From assembly GCF_018343775.1 (NCBI RefSeq), contig NZ_CP074349.1, positions 1,850,001 to 1,914,000 of the forward strand: 64,000 bases of DNA, read 5' to 3'. The notes under the pieces were generated by a model. That model was not told where the DNA came from, did no database searches, and saw nothing but the letters and a program-made list of their open reading frames with translations. The translations under genes and the position numbers were made by a program. This document shows positions 1 through 8,791 of this stretch, one piece after another. Numbering within the stretch: position 1 is the stretch's first letter; each line of letters starts with the position of its first letter. The DNA is from Pseudomonas cichorii (GTDB lineage: Bacteria > Pseudomonadota > Gammaproteobacteria > Pseudomonadales > Pseudomonadaceae).

Positions 1-118
1 GGCCGAGGCTTCGATTCATGCCGATCCGTTCATCCAGCAGATGTTGCAACAGTTTGGCGCAGTGATTCGGGAGGATACGATCAAACCCGTGGACGCTCCC
101 GTAGCGCAGGCTCATTAA
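1..118 (+). CDS. dnaX: DNA polymerase III subunit tau/gamma, C-terminal end (partial)
   Basis: This is the last 38 codons of an open frame that enters from the left edge and stops with TAA at 116-118. The peptide ends DPFIQQMLQQFGAVI, then REDTIKPV, which matches the C-terminal domain V of the tau subunit that binds the alpha polymerase subunit. The following ybaB and recR genes give the usual bacterial dnaX-ybaB-recR order, which supports the call. The first codon in frame starts at base 2. Nothing can be said of the ATPase domains, which lie outside the window. Confidence 0.88.
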   Translation, partial: AEASIHADPFIQQMLQQFGAVIREDTIKPVDAPVAQAH

Positions 119-179
119 CTGACGGCTCGACGCTTGTGGCGTCGCGCAAACGAACCATCCATTTTCGAGGAGATATCCC

Positions 180-506
180 ATGATGAAAGGTGGCATGGCT
201 GGCCTGATGAAGCAGGCCCAGCAAATGCAGGAAAAAATGGCCAAGATGCAGGAAGAACTGGCCAACGCGGAAGTGACCGGCCAGTCGGGCGCAGGCCTGG
301 TGAGCGTGGTGATGACCGGTCGTCATGACGTCAAGCGCATCACTCTGGATGACAGCCTGATGCAGGAAGACAAGGAAGTGCTGGAAGACCTGGTTGCCGC
401 TGCCGTCAACGACGCCGTGCGCAAGATCGAACAGGCCAGCCAGGAAAAGACCGCCAGCATGACCGCAGGCATGCAACTGCCGCCGGGCATGAAGCTGCCT
501 TTCTAA
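180..506 (+). CDS. ybaB: YbaB/EbfC family nucleoid-associated protein
   Basis: A 108-residue protein of the YbaB/EbfC family, small dimeric DNA-binding proteins thought to help organise the nucleoid and often encoded beside recR. The methionine-rich start ([20 protein letters not shown]) leads into a long amphipathic helix, a central beta part and the C-terminal PPGMKLPF tail typical of the family. Length is normal. Two adjacent ATGs (180 and 183) are both suitably spaced from a GAGGAG ribosome binding site; 180 is given. It follows dnaX by about 60 bases and is followed by a strong terminator, so it may be co-transcribed with dnaX. Confidence 0.93.
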   Translation: MMKGGMAGLMKQAQQMQEKMAKMQEELANAEVTGQSGAGLVSVVMTGRHDVKRITLDDSLMQEDKEVLEDLVAAAVNDAVRKIEQASQEKTASMTAGMQLPPGMKLPF

Positions 507-527
507 GGCCTGTTCTCTGCACCGATC

Positions 528-557
528 AATGCCAGGCCCAGTGCCTGGCATTTTTTT
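528..557 (+). terminator. Rho-independent terminator after ybaB
   Basis: A perfect 10-bp stem AATGCCAGGC / GCCTGGCATT with a 5-base loop, running into seven T residues. It ends the dnaX-ybaB transcript about 20 bases after the ybaB stop. Confidence 0.9.
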
Positions 558-566
558 GCCCTGCTT

Positions 567-613
567 TTCGCGAATGAATTCGCTCCTGCCGTGGGAGCGA
601 ATTCATTCGCGAA
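567..613. repeat. REP-like palindromic repeat, copy 1
   Basis: A perfect 20-bp inverted repeat, TTCGCGAATGAATTCGCTCC and its complement, separated by 7 bases. The same half-site recurs at 1316, 30128 and 61570. This kind of intergenic palindrome is common in Pseudomonas genomes. It lies between the ybaB terminator and recR. Confidence 0.85.
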
Positions 614-707
614 GAGGCACGGGACGGCATCTGTGGCAGGTATGGTTGACGCTCATTGCAAGGCGCGGGTATAAACCGCGTCTTGTGTTTTCGTCGGACC
701 TTTCTCC

Positions 708-1310
708 ATGAGCTTCAGCCCCCTGATTCGCCAATTGATCGATGCCTTTCGCGTCCTGCCGGGTGTCGGTCAGAAAACCGCTCAACGCATGGCGCTGCAG
801 CTGCTGGAGCGGGACCGCAGCGGTGGCTCGCGCCTCGCACTGGCATTGAGCCAGGCCATGGAAGGTGTCGGTCACTGCCGTTCATGCCGTACCCTCACTG
901 AAGAAGATTTATGCCCGCAATGCGCCGACCCTCGTCGCGACGACACGCTGCTGTGCGTGGTCGAAGGGCCGACGGATGTCTATGCGGTGGAGCAGACGGG
1001 CTATCGCGGGCGTTACTTCGTGCTCAAGGGCCACTTGTCGCCACTCGATGGGCTCGGGCCTGAGGCGATTGGCATTCCGCAATTGCTGGAGCGCATCAAC
1101 GAGCAGGGCACTTTCACTGAGGTCATTCTGGCCACCAACCCGACGGTGGAAGGTGAAGCCACAGCGCATTACATTGCCCAGTTGCTCAACGACAAAGGCC
1201 TGATTGCCTCACGCATCGCCCATGGCGTGCCCTTGGGGGGCGAGCTGGATCTGGTGGATGGCGGGACACTGGCGCATTCGTTTGCAGGGCGTAAGCCGAT
1301 AGCGTTGTGA
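708..1310 (+). CDS. recR: Recombination mediator RecR
   Basis: RecR (200 residues, normal length) works with RecF/RecO to load RecA at single-stranded gaps. The N-terminal helix-hairpin-helix ([14 protein letters not shown], about residues 17-30) is followed by a four-cysteine zinc finger (C57, C60, C69, C72) and a Toprim domain starting at [15 protein letters not shown] near residue 81. The ATG at 708 gives the canonical [14 protein letters not shown] start. It lies about 200 bases after ybaB, separated by a terminator and a palindromic repeat, so it probably has its own promoter. Confidence 0.97.
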   Translation: MSFSPLIRQLIDAFRVLPGVGQKTAQRMALQLLERDRSGGSRLALALSQAMEGVGHCRSCRTLTEEDLCPQCADPRRDDTLLCVVEGPTDVYAVEQTGYRGRYFVLKGHLSPLDGLGPEAIGIPQLLERINEQGTFTEVILATNPTVEGEATAHYIAQLLNDKGLIASRIAHGVPLGGELDLVDGGTLAHSFAGRKPIAL

Positions 1311-1315
1311 GGTTT

Positions 1316-1362
1316 TTCGCGAATGAATTCGCTCCCACAGTAGGAGTGAATCCATTCGCGAA
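1316..1362. repeat. REP-like palindromic repeat, copy 2 (imperfect)
   Basis: The left half is the exact 20-bp TTCGCGAATGAATTCGCTCC. The right half GGAGTGAATCCATTCGCGAA differs from a perfect complement at two positions. It lies in the short gap between the converging recR and apt genes and may also act as a bidirectional transcription end. Confidence 0.82.
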
Positions 1363-1369
1363 CAGGCAA

Positions 1370-1918
1370 TTACTGCTCGTTCAACGCAAAGCTGGTCAGG
1401 CAGAACGTCGGGATATTCATGTCGACCAGACGCTGAGAACCGCCCAGTTCCGGCAGGTCTATGATGGCTGCGGCTTCGTGAATGTGCGCGCCCATGCGGC
1501 GGATCAGGTTGGCCGCTGCAATCAGGGTGCCGCCTGTGGCGATCAGGTCATCGAACATCACCACCGAGTCGCCATCGCACAGGCTGTCGGCATGCACTTC
1601 CAGATAGGCTTCGCCGTATTCGGTCTGGTAGCCCTCGGACAGCACGTCTGCCGGTAGCTTGCCCTGTTTGCGGAACAGGATCAGCGGCTTGTTCAGCTCA
1701 TAGGCCACGACCGAACCGATCAGAAAGCCACGCGCATCCATGACACCGACATGGCTGAAGTCGGCGTCGATGTAACGCTGCACGAAGCTGTCGATCACCA
1801 GGCGGGTCGCCTTGGGTGACTGGAAGAGCGGGGTGATGTCGCGAAAGACCACGCCTGGCTTGGGGAAGTCCACGACTGGGCGAATCAGGGATTTGAAGCT
1901 CAATTCATCGAAAATCAT
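1370..1918 (-). CDS. apt: Adenine phosphoribosyltransferase
   Basis: Apt (182 residues) salvages adenine by joining it to PRPP to make AMP in the cytosol. The PRPP-binding signature [17 protein letters not shown] is intact, as are the family motifs [14 protein letters not shown] and DARGFLIGS. The start chosen at 1918 gives [22 protein letters not shown], the usual N-terminus; an upstream in-frame ATG at 1978 would add 20 residues that do not resemble the family and would almost touch anr. It lies about 60 bases downstream of anr on the same strand, the anr-apt order also seen in P. aeruginosa. Confidence 0.95.
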   Translation of the reverse strand: MIFDELSFKSLIRPVVDFPKPGVVFRDITPLFQSPKATRLVIDSFVQRYIDADFSHVGVMDARGFLIGSVVAYELNKPLILFRKQGKLPADVLSEGYQTEYGEAYLEVHADSLCDGDSVVMFDDLIATGGTLIAAANLIRRMGAHIHEAAAIIDLPELGGSQRLVDMNIPTFCLTSFALNEQ

Positions 1919-1981
1919 TACATATGATCCGGGGGCAAGGTTGGCCGGTAGTTTAAGCCGACCCGCTCCGGATCGCACGTT

Positions 1982-2719
1982 TCAACTTTCCATTGCCCCG
2001 CCAGCCAGGGCACAGAGCTGGATCGGGTCCAGAATATGGATCTCCTTGCCTTCGGCCGCAATCAGCTGATTTTGCTGGAAACGGGTGAATACGCGGGATA
2101 CGGTTTCCACGGCCAGACCCAGGTGATTGCCGATTTCGTTGCGGGACATGCTCAGGCGGAACTGGTTGGCCGAAAAGCCTCGTGCCCGGAAGCGTGCCGA
2201 CAGGTTGATCAGGAAGGTCGCAATACGCTCGTCGGCGGTCTTTTTCGACAACAGCAGCATCATTTGCTGGTCATCGCGTATCTCGCGGCTCATGACGCGC
2301 ATCAGTTGCCGACGCAGTTGCGGGAGCTTTACGGACAGTTCGTCGAGACGCTCGAAAGGGATTTCACAGACCGACGTGGTTTCCAGGGCCTGGGCTGAAA
2401 CCGGGTAAGCCTCGGAGTCCATCCCGGACATGCCGACCAGTTCGCTGGGCAGGTGGAAGCCGGTGAGCTGTTCTTCACCGCCGTCACTGATATTGAAGGT
2501 TTTCAGGGCGCCGGAACGTACGGCATAGACCGAAGAGAAGGTATCGCCCTGGCGAAACAGGAATTCGCCTTTCTTCAGCGGGCGGCCACGCTTGACGATT
2601 TCGTCGAGGGCATCCATCTCTTCCAGGTTCAACGACAGCGGCAGACAGAGCGGCGCGAGGCTACAGTCCCTGCAATGGGCCTGGGTATGAGCACGCACTT
2701 TGACCGGCTCGGACATCAC
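1982..2719 (-). CDS. anr: Anr, oxygen-sensing Crp/Fnr family transcription regulator
   Basis: Anr is the Pseudomonas counterpart of Fnr: under low oxygen it carries a 4Fe-4S cluster, dimerises and activates genes with TTGAT-N4-ATCAA boxes. The cluster cysteines C16, C19, C25 and C118 are visible ([11 protein letters not shown] and TTSVCEI). The cyclic-nucleotide-type beta roll spans about 35-150. The helix-turn-helix carries the E205-x2-S208-R209 set in [10 protein letters not shown] that reads Fnr half-sites. Length is 245 residues with the start at 2719, or 244 from the next ATG. Likely targets in this window are hemN and the cco2 operon. Confidence 0.96.
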   Translation of the reverse strand: MMSEPVKVRAHTQAHCRDCSLAPLCLPLSLNLEEMDALDEIVKRGRPLKKGEFLFRQGDTFSSVYAVRSGALKTFNISDGGEEQLTGFHLPSELVGMSGMDSEAYPVSAQALETTSVCEIPFERLDELSVKLPQLRRQLMRVMSREIRDDQQMMLLLSKKTADERIATFLINLSARFRARGFSANQFRLSMSRNEIGNHLGLAVETVSRVFTRFQQNQLIAAEGKEIHILDPIQLCALAGGAMES

Positions 2720-2867
2720 TTAATTCCTTGTGGGAAATCACACATAGGTCGTAAGGGTAACTCACGCACTGTGGCTTAGACAAGTGCGCGAAGTGTTCTC
2801 GGGTATCAAGGTTGTGTTGAATGTGTCGATAAACTTACACAGCTCTAACCTTTAAGCAGGTCTTCTC

Positions 2868-3332
2868 ATGTCGTTGTCAGGTCCGATCATCGGCTCCATC
2901 AATATTCACACTCCTGCGGTTCAAACACCGGTCGCTCCCGTTCAGTCCGAAACTGCGGCGCCTGTGAAAGAAACGAAGGGCATTGAGGTGAATCTGTCGA
3001 GTGCAGGCAAGGCTGCGGCGTCTTCGTCGTCGAAAAACTCGGATATCGAACAGAGCGGTCTTCCTGAGTCGGTCCAGAAAATTCTCAAGGCTATTCGCGA
3101 ACTGCAAAAGAAAATCGCGGAAACCATGGAGAAGATCCAGGAAGTGCTCAACGACAAGACTCTGAGTTACGACGAACGCCAGACCCGTGCCACTGCACTG
3201 CAAACGGTGCTGGGCATGTTGCAGCGGCAGGTGAGCAACTCCACCGCTGACATGGCCAATCTCATGAACCAGATGCAGGCCAGCGATGCCGACAAGGTCA
3301 AGGCCGGGGTTCTGGTCATGGCCAAGATGTAA
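2868..3332 (+). CDS. Small coiled-coil protein, FlxA-like
   Basis: A 154-residue protein with no signal peptide. The first 60 residues are low-complexity and rich in Ala, Ser, Pro and Val. Residues about 64-140 form amphipathic helices (ESVQKILKAIRELQKKIAE, then TRATALQTVLGMLQRQV) with the two-helix plan separated by a TLSYDERQ turn that I recognise from the FlxA-like family; E. coli flxA is a flagellar-regulon gene of unknown role. The match is by eye only. It lies between anr (divergent) and hemN (convergent, 4 bases apart), so it is transcribed alone. Confidence 0.7.
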   Translation: MSLSGPIIGSINIHTPAVQTPVAPVQSETAAPVKETKGIEVNLSSAGKAAASSSSKNSDIEQSGLPESVQKILKAIRELQKKIAETMEKIQEVLNDKTLSYDERQTRATALQTVLGMLQRQVSNSTADMANLMNQMQASDADKVKAGVLVMAKM

Positions 3333-3336
3333 GGGT

Positions 3337-4719
3337 TCATATCACCCGTGAAAACCGCTGACGGTTCTGCTGGTTCAGATAGCTATCGAACACCATGCAC
3401 ACCGAACGCACCAGCAGACGACCGGCCGGCAGGACATTGATGCCGGTTGCGGTCAGCTCGATCAGCCCGTCCTGGGCCATCTCGGTCAGTTGCGGCCAAA
3501 GCCCCTCGAAATAAACTCTGAAATCGATGTTGAAGGCGTGTTCGATCTCGTTGAAATCAAGGTCGAAATGGCAGATCAGTTGCTGGATCAGGGCACGTCT
3601 GATCCGGTCATCCTCTGTGCAGACCAGGCCCCGCTTGGTTGCCAGTTGGTCGCTGGCCAGCAGCCCTTGATAGTCGTTCAAGTCACTGCTGTTCTGGCAA
3701 TACAGGTCGCCGATCTGGCTGATCGCCGAGACGCCCAGGCCAATCAGGTCGCAATGGCCGTGGGTGGTGTAGCCCTGGAAATTGCGCTGCAGGGTCAGTT
3801 CTTCCTGGGCAACGGCCAGTTCGTCATCGGGCAGCGCGAAGTGGTCCATGCCTATGTAGCGATAACCGGCCTTGGTCAGTTGCTCGATGGTGCGCTCCAG
3901 CATCAGCAGCTTGGTTTCCGGGCTGGGCAGATCGGCGTTGTCGATGCGCCGCTGGGGCATGAAGCGTTCGGGCAGGTGGGCGTAGTTGAAGACCGACAAG
4001 CGATCGGGTTGCAGGCTGATGATTTCGTTGACGGTATGGGTGAAAGCGTCGAGGGTCTGTTTGGGCAGCCCGTAGATCAGGTCGATATTCACCGAACGAA
4101 ATTGCAGGGTGCGTGCGGCTTCGACGATGGCGCGGGTTTCTTCCAGGCTTTGCAGGCGATTGACGGCACGCTGGACGGCCGGGTCCAGGTCCTGCACTCC
4201 CAGGCTGACACGGTTGAAACCCAGTTCGCGCAACAGGCCCATGGTAGACCAGTCGGCTTCCCGCGGGTCGATTTCGATGCCGTAGTCGCCTGAGTCGTCA
4301 TCGAGCAGGTTGAAGTGGGTGCGCAGTTTCGTCATCAACTGGCGCAGTTCGTCGTGGCTGAGGAAGGTCGGCGTACCGCCACCGAAGTGCAATTGCTCGA
4401 CCACCTGACCAGGGGCGAGGTGGCTGGCCAGCATCTGGATTTCCTGTTCAAGCCGCTGCAAGTAGGCCTGGGCACGACCCCGATCCTTGGTGACCACTTT
4501 ATTGCAGGCGCAGTAGTAGCAAATGTTCGCGCAGAACGGGATATGAACGTACAGCGACAAGGGCCGCACGGCCTTGCGGCTGTCACGCAGGGCGTGAAGC
4601 AGGTCGAAGGCGCCGACTTGTGTGTGAAATTGCACTGCGGTCGGGTAGGACGTGTAGCGCGGTCCTGCCAGGTCGTAGCGGCGGATCAGATCTGAGTCCC
4701 AACGAATGGCGTCGAGCAT
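3337..4719 (-). CDS. hemN: Oxygen-independent coproporphyrinogen III dehydrogenase
   Basis: HemN is a radical SAM enzyme that decarboxylates coproporphyrinogen III to protoporphyrinogen IX without oxygen, supplying haem for the cbb3 oxidases and cytochromes encoded nearby. The SAM-cluster motif C63-x3-C67-x2-C70 (PFCANICYYCAC) is intact and the next conserved block HFGGGTPTFL is present. Length 460 residues is typical. An Anr-type box lies 65-78 bases before the start codon, fitting low-oxygen induction. Confidence 0.97.
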   Translation of the reverse strand: MLDAIRWDSDLIRRYDLAGPRYTSYPTAVQFHTQVGAFDLLHALRDSRKAVRPLSLYVHIPFCANICYYCACNKVVTKDRGRAQAYLQRLEQEIQMLASHLAPGQVVEQLHFGGGTPTFLSHDELRQLMTKLRTHFNLLDDDSGDYGIEIDPREADWSTMGLLRELGFNRVSLGVQDLDPAVQRAVNRLQSLEETRAIVEAARTLQFRSVNIDLIYGLPKQTLDAFTHTVNEIISLQPDRLSVFNYAHLPERFMPQRRIDNADLPSPETKLLMLERTIEQLTKAGYRYIGMDHFALPDDELAVAQEELTLQRNFQGYTTHGHCDLIGLGVSAISQIGDLYCQNSSDLNDYQGLLASDQLATKRGLVCTEDDRIRRALIQQLICHFDLDFNEIEHAFNIDFRVYFEGLWPQLTEMAQDGLIELTATGINVLPAGRLLVRSVCMVFDSYLNQQNRQRFSRVI

Positions 4720-4783
4720 GCGGGCATTCCCCCGGATAGGCTGGCAATGCGAGTGAGTCTACGGAGCTGTCTGTGGGCGGGTG

Positions 4784-4797
4784 TTGATGTGCGTCAA
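4784..4797 (-). promoter_or_regulatory. Anr/Fnr box upstream of hemN
   Basis: TTGATGTGCGTCAA on the plus strand matches the TTGAT-N4-ATCAA consensus with one mismatch. It is centred about 71 bases upstream of the hemN ATG and lies outside any coding region, where an activator site for anaerobic hemN expression is expected. Confidence 0.8.
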
Positions 4798-4837
4798 ATA
4801 CGCGCGCAGGGTGATCACAGGACTCTGTGTGTGCCGC

Positions 4838-5521
4838 TCAGTGCCCCATGAGCCAGTGCTGATGCGGGCCGGGCAGGGTCCACAGGCCGAACAGGATCAC
4901 CAGCAGGCCACCGGCCATGCGGATACCGCGTTTGCGCAGCAGAGTCGTGGTGCGCTCGGCGGCCAGCCCGGTGGCGAGCAGCACGGGCCAGGTCCCCAGG
5001 CCGAAGGCGAGCATGAGCAAGGCGCTGTTCATGGCATTGCCCTGGCTGGCCGCCCACAGCAAGGTGCTGTAGACCAGCCCGCAAGGCAGCCAGCCCCACA
5101 GTGCGCCCAGCAGCAAGGCGCGTGGCAGGCTCGATACCGGTAGCAGGCGGGTTGCAACGGGTTGAATATGGCGCCAAAGGCCGCGCCCCAGGCTTTCGAT
5201 GCGGGTCAGGCCGCTCCACCAACCCGCGAGGTACAGGCCCATGGCAATCAGCAGCAGGGCGGCGATGACCCGCATCGCCATGGCCAGCGGGCTGTTGGCC
5301 ACGGCCCAGCCTGCCAGCCCGAGCAACAGGCCGGCGCAGGCATAGCTGAAGATGCGTCCCAGGTTGTAGGCCAGCAGCAGGCGAAAACGGCGGCTGCGTT
5401 GTTCTTTGGGAATGGCCAGGGTCAAGGCGCCCATCAGGCCGCCACACATGCCCAGGCAATGACCACCGCCCAGCAGGCCGAGAATCAGGGCGGACAGCAG
5501 CAGGGGAACGAGTTCAGGCAT
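4838..5521 (-). CDS. TauE/SafE-family (UreH-domain) integral membrane protein
   Basis: A 227-residue polytopic membrane protein with about six hydrophobic segments and the conserved opening LGGGHCLGMCGGLMGALTLAI. This signature belongs to the UreH/DsbD-gamma-like branch of the TauE/SafE superfamily, often found beside cbb3 or copper genes; metal or redox handling has been suggested for such proteins but the substrate is unknown. Its start overlaps the end of ccoS by 8 bases, so it is the last gene of the ccoGHIS transcript and is probably translationally coupled. A role in oxidase maturation is inferred from position only. Confidence 0.82.
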   Translation of the reverse strand: MPELVPLLLSALILGLLGGGHCLGMCGGLMGALTLAIPKEQRSRRFRLLLAYNLGRIFSYACAGLLLGLAGWAVANSPLAMAMRVIAALLLIAMGLYLAGWWSGLTRIESLGRGLWRHIQPVATRLLPVSSLPRALLLGALWGWLPCGLVYSTLLWAASQGNAMNSALLMLAFGLGTWPVLLATGLAAERTTTLLRKRGIRMAGGLLVILFGLWTLPGPHQHWLMGH

Positions 5522-5735
5522 CGGGCTTTGTCTCGTCCTGCTTCAACGGCGTGCTCTTGCGCACGGCCTCATCCTGGGCGGCTTGATGGTTGGGGTCCTG
5601 ATCGTCGAACAGAATGCTGTGGGCCGGACCTTCCATGTCGTCGTATTGCCCGCTGTCCACCGCCCAGAAAAACACATAGATCGCGATGGCGACCAGCAGC
5701 AGCGCTGCGGGGATCATGATGTAGAGCGCGGGCAT
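5514..5735 (-). CDS. ccoS: CcoS, cbb3 oxidase assembly protein
   Basis: A 73-residue protein starting MPALYIMIPAALLL with one transmembrane helix (about 5-27) and an acidic tail containing the conserved DLD-like DSGQYDDMEGPAHSIL segment. CcoS is needed for insertion of haem b and copper into CcoN. The start at 5735 overlaps the end of ccoI by 22 bases, a normal arrangement in this operon; a longer in-frame start at 5921 would lie deep inside ccoI and has no family resemblance. Confidence 0.9.
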   Translation of the reverse strand: MPALYIMIPAALLLVAIAIYVFFWAVDSGQYDDMEGPAHSILFDDQDPNHQAAQDEAVRKSTPLKQDETKPDA

Positions 5736-8179
5736 AAAGCCTCCGGAACCGGCTGTCGAATGACGGACGCAGGCGCCTTGGTCGTGGGCAGACGGGTCAG
5801 GCGCAAGGCGTTGAGCACAACCGTCAGTGAACTGATGGACATGCCGACCGCCGCCCAGACAGGTGTGATCCAGCCCAGTGCCGCGAACGGCAGCATGAGG
5901 CCATTGTACAGCCCGGCCCACAGCAGGTTTTCGATAATCACCCGGCGAGTGCGTCGCGCCAGACTGAAGGCTTGCACCAGCACCTGCAAGCGATTGGACA
6001 GCAGCACCGCGTCGGCGCTGGTTTTCGCCAGATCCGTGGCCGAGCCCATGGCGATGCTGATATCGGCGGCGGCCAGCACTGGCACGTCATTGACGCCATC
6101 ACCCAGCATCAGCACCTTGCGTCCCTGTTTGTGCAGTTTTTGCAGCATGACCAGTTTGTCGTCCGGGCGCAGGCCGCCGTGGGCTTCGTCGATGCCCAGG
6201 TCAGCGGCAACGCTGGCAACCATGGGGGAGGTGTCGCCGGACAGCAGCAGGGTTTTCCAGCCCCGAGCCTTGCAGGCCTGCACAAGCTGGCTGGCATCCT
6301 CGCGCAGTCGGTCATCCAGAACCAGCCATGCCAGCGGCGCTTGGGTATCGCCCAGCAGCAACCATTGGCCCGCTTCATCAGGCATGGCCGGAATCTCGCT
6401 GGCGCTCAGGGCGCAGACGAATCCCGGTTGGCCAATGCGCAGTCGATAGCTGCCGACGGTACCTTCCAGACCAAGGCCCGGTGTGCTGTGAACGTCTTCT
6501 GCGGCAAGTGGTGCGCGTCCGAATGCCCGGGCGATGGGGTGTTCCGAGCGGTTTTCCAGGGCGGCGGCCAGACTCAGGCAGGTATCGGCATCCAGTTCGC
6601 CAAGGGGTTTGATGCTGCGCAGGGTGAGTCGGCCTTCGGTCAGTGTGCCGGTCTTGTCGAAAATCACCGTGTCGATCTGGTTCAGGCCTTCGAGCACATG
6701 ACCGCGGGTCAGCAGCAGGCCGACTGTGTGCAAGGTGCCAGTAGCGGCGGTCAGGGCGGTCGGGGTTGCCAGTGACAGGGCGCAGGGGCAGGTGGCGACC
6801 AGCATCGCCAGGACAATCCAGAAGGCGCGGGCCGAATCGATCTGCCACCAGCACAGGCCGATGACGGCGGCGGCGATCAGTGAACCGAGCAGGAACCATT
6901 GGGCTGCGCGGTCGGCGATTTCTGCCAGCCGGGGTTTTTCCGTCTGGGCGCGCTCCAGCAGGCGCACGATGGCCGAGAGGCGGGTTTCATGGCCCAGCGC
7001 CTGGACATGAATCGTGAGCGCGCTTTCGACATTGAGCGTGCCTGCGGTCACGCTGTCGCCTGTGCTGCGCGGTTGCGGCAGGTATTCGCCGGTCAGCAGC
7101 GATTCATCGACGCTGGACTGGCCTTCCAGCACCTTGCCGTCTGCCGGGATGATTGCGCCTGGGTGTACCAGAATCCGGTCGTTCAGATGCAGTTCGCTGA
7201 GCAGGATGCGTTGGGTCTGGCCGTTATCGTCCAGCCGCAGGCAGGAGGCGGGCAGCAGGTTGATCAGTTGGGCGGTGGCGGCGGCAGTACGTTCCCGCGC
7301 ACGCCGCTCCAGATAGCGACCCGCCAGCAGAAACAACGCAAACATGCCGGCCGCATCGAAATACAGCTCGCCGGTGCCGGTGATGGCCGTCCAGATGCCA
7401 GCCAGATAGGCGCCGCCTATGGCCAGCGACACGGACACATCCATGGTCAGGTGGCGAGTACGCAGGTCGCGCAGGGCTCCCCGAAAGAAGGGCGCGCAAC
7501 TGTAGAAAATGATGGGCGTGGTCAGGAACATCGCGACCCAGCGCAGGATGGCATGCATCTCGGGGCTGAGGTCGATATTGAATTCCGGCCACGTAGCCAT
7601 GGTCGCCATCATCGCCTGAAACCACAGCAGCCCTGCGACCCCCAGTTGACGCAGGGCCAGTCGGTTTTCCCTGGCCAGTTGTTCGGTGGCGCGGTCGGCC
7701 TGATAAGGGTGAGCGGCGTAGCCGATGCTGCGCAGTTCGCTCAGCAACTGGCTCAACGGCAACTGGCTGTCTGCCCAGCGCACATGCAGGCGATGGCTGG
7801 ACAGATTGAGCTGAGCTTCGGCGACGGCGGGCAGGCTGCGCAGATGGCGTTCGATCAACCAGCCACAGGCCGCGCAACTGATGCCTTCCATCAAGAGCGT
7901 GGTTTCGGACAGTTCGCCTTCATGACGTACGAACCCTGCCTGCACATCGGGGCGGTCGTACAGTTCCAGCTCATCCACCAGTTGTGCGGGCAGGCTGTCT
8001 GGGTTGATCGAGGTTTCGCTGCGGTGACTGTAGTAACTTTCCAGCCCGCCAGCGACGATGGCCTGCGCCACTGCCTGGCATCCCGGGCAGCACAGTTCGC
8101 GGGTTTCCCCGAGCACGATGGCGGTGAATCGGCTGCTGGATGGAACGGGCAGCGCGCAGTGGTAGCAGGGTGTGGTCAT
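5714..8179 (-). CDS. ccoI: CcoI, P-type copper ATPase for cbb3 oxidase assembly
   Basis: An 821-residue P1B-type ATPase (also called FixI) that delivers copper across the membrane for the CuB centre of the cbb3 oxidase. Visible in order: an N-terminal C5-x2-C8 and C30-C31-x2-C34 cluster, a heavy-metal domain with C102-x2-C105 (GISCAACG), about eight membrane helices, the C464-P-C466 ion-path motif, the phosphorylation site D508 in FDKTGTLT, an SEHP motif and GDGVND. All catalytic motifs are intact. It lies between ccoH (72 bases upstream) and ccoS (overlapping), the standard ccoGHIS order. Confidence 0.97.
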   Translation of the reverse strand: MTTPCYHCALPVPSSSRFTAIVLGETRELCCPGCQAVAQAIVAGGLESYYSHRSETSINPDSLPAQLVDELELYDRPDVQAGFVRHEGELSETTLLMEGISCAACGWLIERHLRSLPAVAEAQLNLSSHRLHVRWADSQLPLSQLLSELRSIGYAAHPYQADRATEQLARENRLALRQLGVAGLLWFQAMMATMATWPEFNIDLSPEMHAILRWVAMFLTTPIIFYSCAPFFRGALRDLRTRHLTMDVSVSLAIGGAYLAGIWTAITGTGELYFDAAGMFALFLLAGRYLERRARERTAAATAQLINLLPASCLRLDDNGQTQRILLSELHLNDRILVHPGAIIPADGKVLEGQSSVDESLLTGEYLPQPRSTGDSVTAGTLNVESALTIHVQALGHETRLSAIVRLLERAQTEKPRLAEIADRAAQWFLLGSLIAAAVIGLCWWQIDSARAFWIVLAMLVATCPCALSLATPTALTAATGTLHTVGLLLTRGHVLEGLNQIDTVIFDKTGTLTEGRLTLRSIKPLGELDADTCLSLAAALENRSEHPIARAFGRAPLAAEDVHSTPGLGLEGTVGSYRLRIGQPGFVCALSASEIPAMPDEAGQWLLLGDTQAPLAWLVLDDRLREDASQLVQACKARGWKTLLLSGDTSPMVASVAADLGIDEAHGGLRPDDKLVMLQKLHKQGRKVLMLGDGVNDVPVLAAADISIAMGSATDLAKTSADAVLLSNRLQVLVQAFSLARRTRRVIIENLLWAGLYNGLMLPFAALGWITPVWAAVGMSISSLTVVLNALRLTRLPTTKAPASVIRQPVPEALCPRSTS

Positions 8180-8251
8180 GGTCTTTTAAGTGTTGCCAAG
8201 TCAGTTTGGTCCCTGGGGAGGCAACTGCCATGCGTCCGATCTGCTCCCACC

Positions 8252-8779
8252 TCAATTCTTCCCTTGCAACGGTTCATCGCCCAGGTTCAGCGATGCAGTG
8301 TGGTTGACCTGCTCCTCCTCGAACAGACGCCAGGTCTGGCCGTTTTCGGTACCCAGCAGTTCAACGAAGCGACGGCCTTCGATCCTGTCCTGCAACTGGC
8401 CGATGTACCGGCCGGCTTCGGTCGGGCTGCGGGTCAGGAAGATACGACGGTCCTTGTCCGGCTGGGTCGGGGAGATCAGGTTCAGTTCCAGGCGCTCGGG
8501 CTGGCTGTTGCCGCTCAGGTGCAGCTCGGCTTCACCGGTCAGGTCGTCCAGATGGATGCTGGCGCGCACCTTTAGGGTCTGGGCCAGCAGTTCGCGGTTG
8601 AGCGAGCGGTTGATGCCTTTGCCAGCTTCGTAATAGTTGTCGTTGACCAGATTGTCCGGGTTATTCACGGCAATGGTCACCATGGACAGGCTCAGGGTCA
8701 CCGAGCAGGCCAGGATGCCGATGATGATCCATGGCCAACGGTGCTTGTACCACGGGCTTGAAGCGAGTGCGACTGACAT
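8252..8779 (-). CDS. ccoH: CcoH/FixH family protein
   Basis: A 175-residue inner membrane protein with one N-terminal helix (WIIIGILACSVTLSLSMVTIAV, about 16-37) and a periplasmic beta-rich domain. FixH proteins are required for stable cbb3 assembly. The NYYEAGKGINRSLNR sequence just after the helix is a family signature. The start at 8779 (MSVALASSPWYKHRWPW) lies 12 bases after the ccoG stop, indicating one operon. Confidence 0.93.
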   Translation of the reverse strand: MSVALASSPWYKHRWPWIIIGILACSVTLSLSMVTIAVNNPDNLVNDNYYEAGKGINRSLNRELLAQTLKVRASIHLDDLTGEAELHLSGNSQPERLELNLISPTQPDKDRRIFLTRSPTEAGRYIGQLQDRIEGRRFVELLGTENGQTWRLFEEEQVNHTASLNLGDEPLQGKN

Positions 8780-8791
8780 GGCGGGTGTCCC

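Noticed and set aside
2720..2867. Anr autoregulatory box before anr
   Set aside because: GTGTTGAATGTGTCGATAAA was considered but does not fit TTGAT-N4-ATCAA in either half well enough.
6899..8575. Open frame of 558 codons on the plus strand opposite ccoI and ccoH
   Set aside because: It is antisense to two clearly functional maturation genes, its composition is that of a shadow frame (rich in Gln, Ala, Gly), and it has no recognisable domain.
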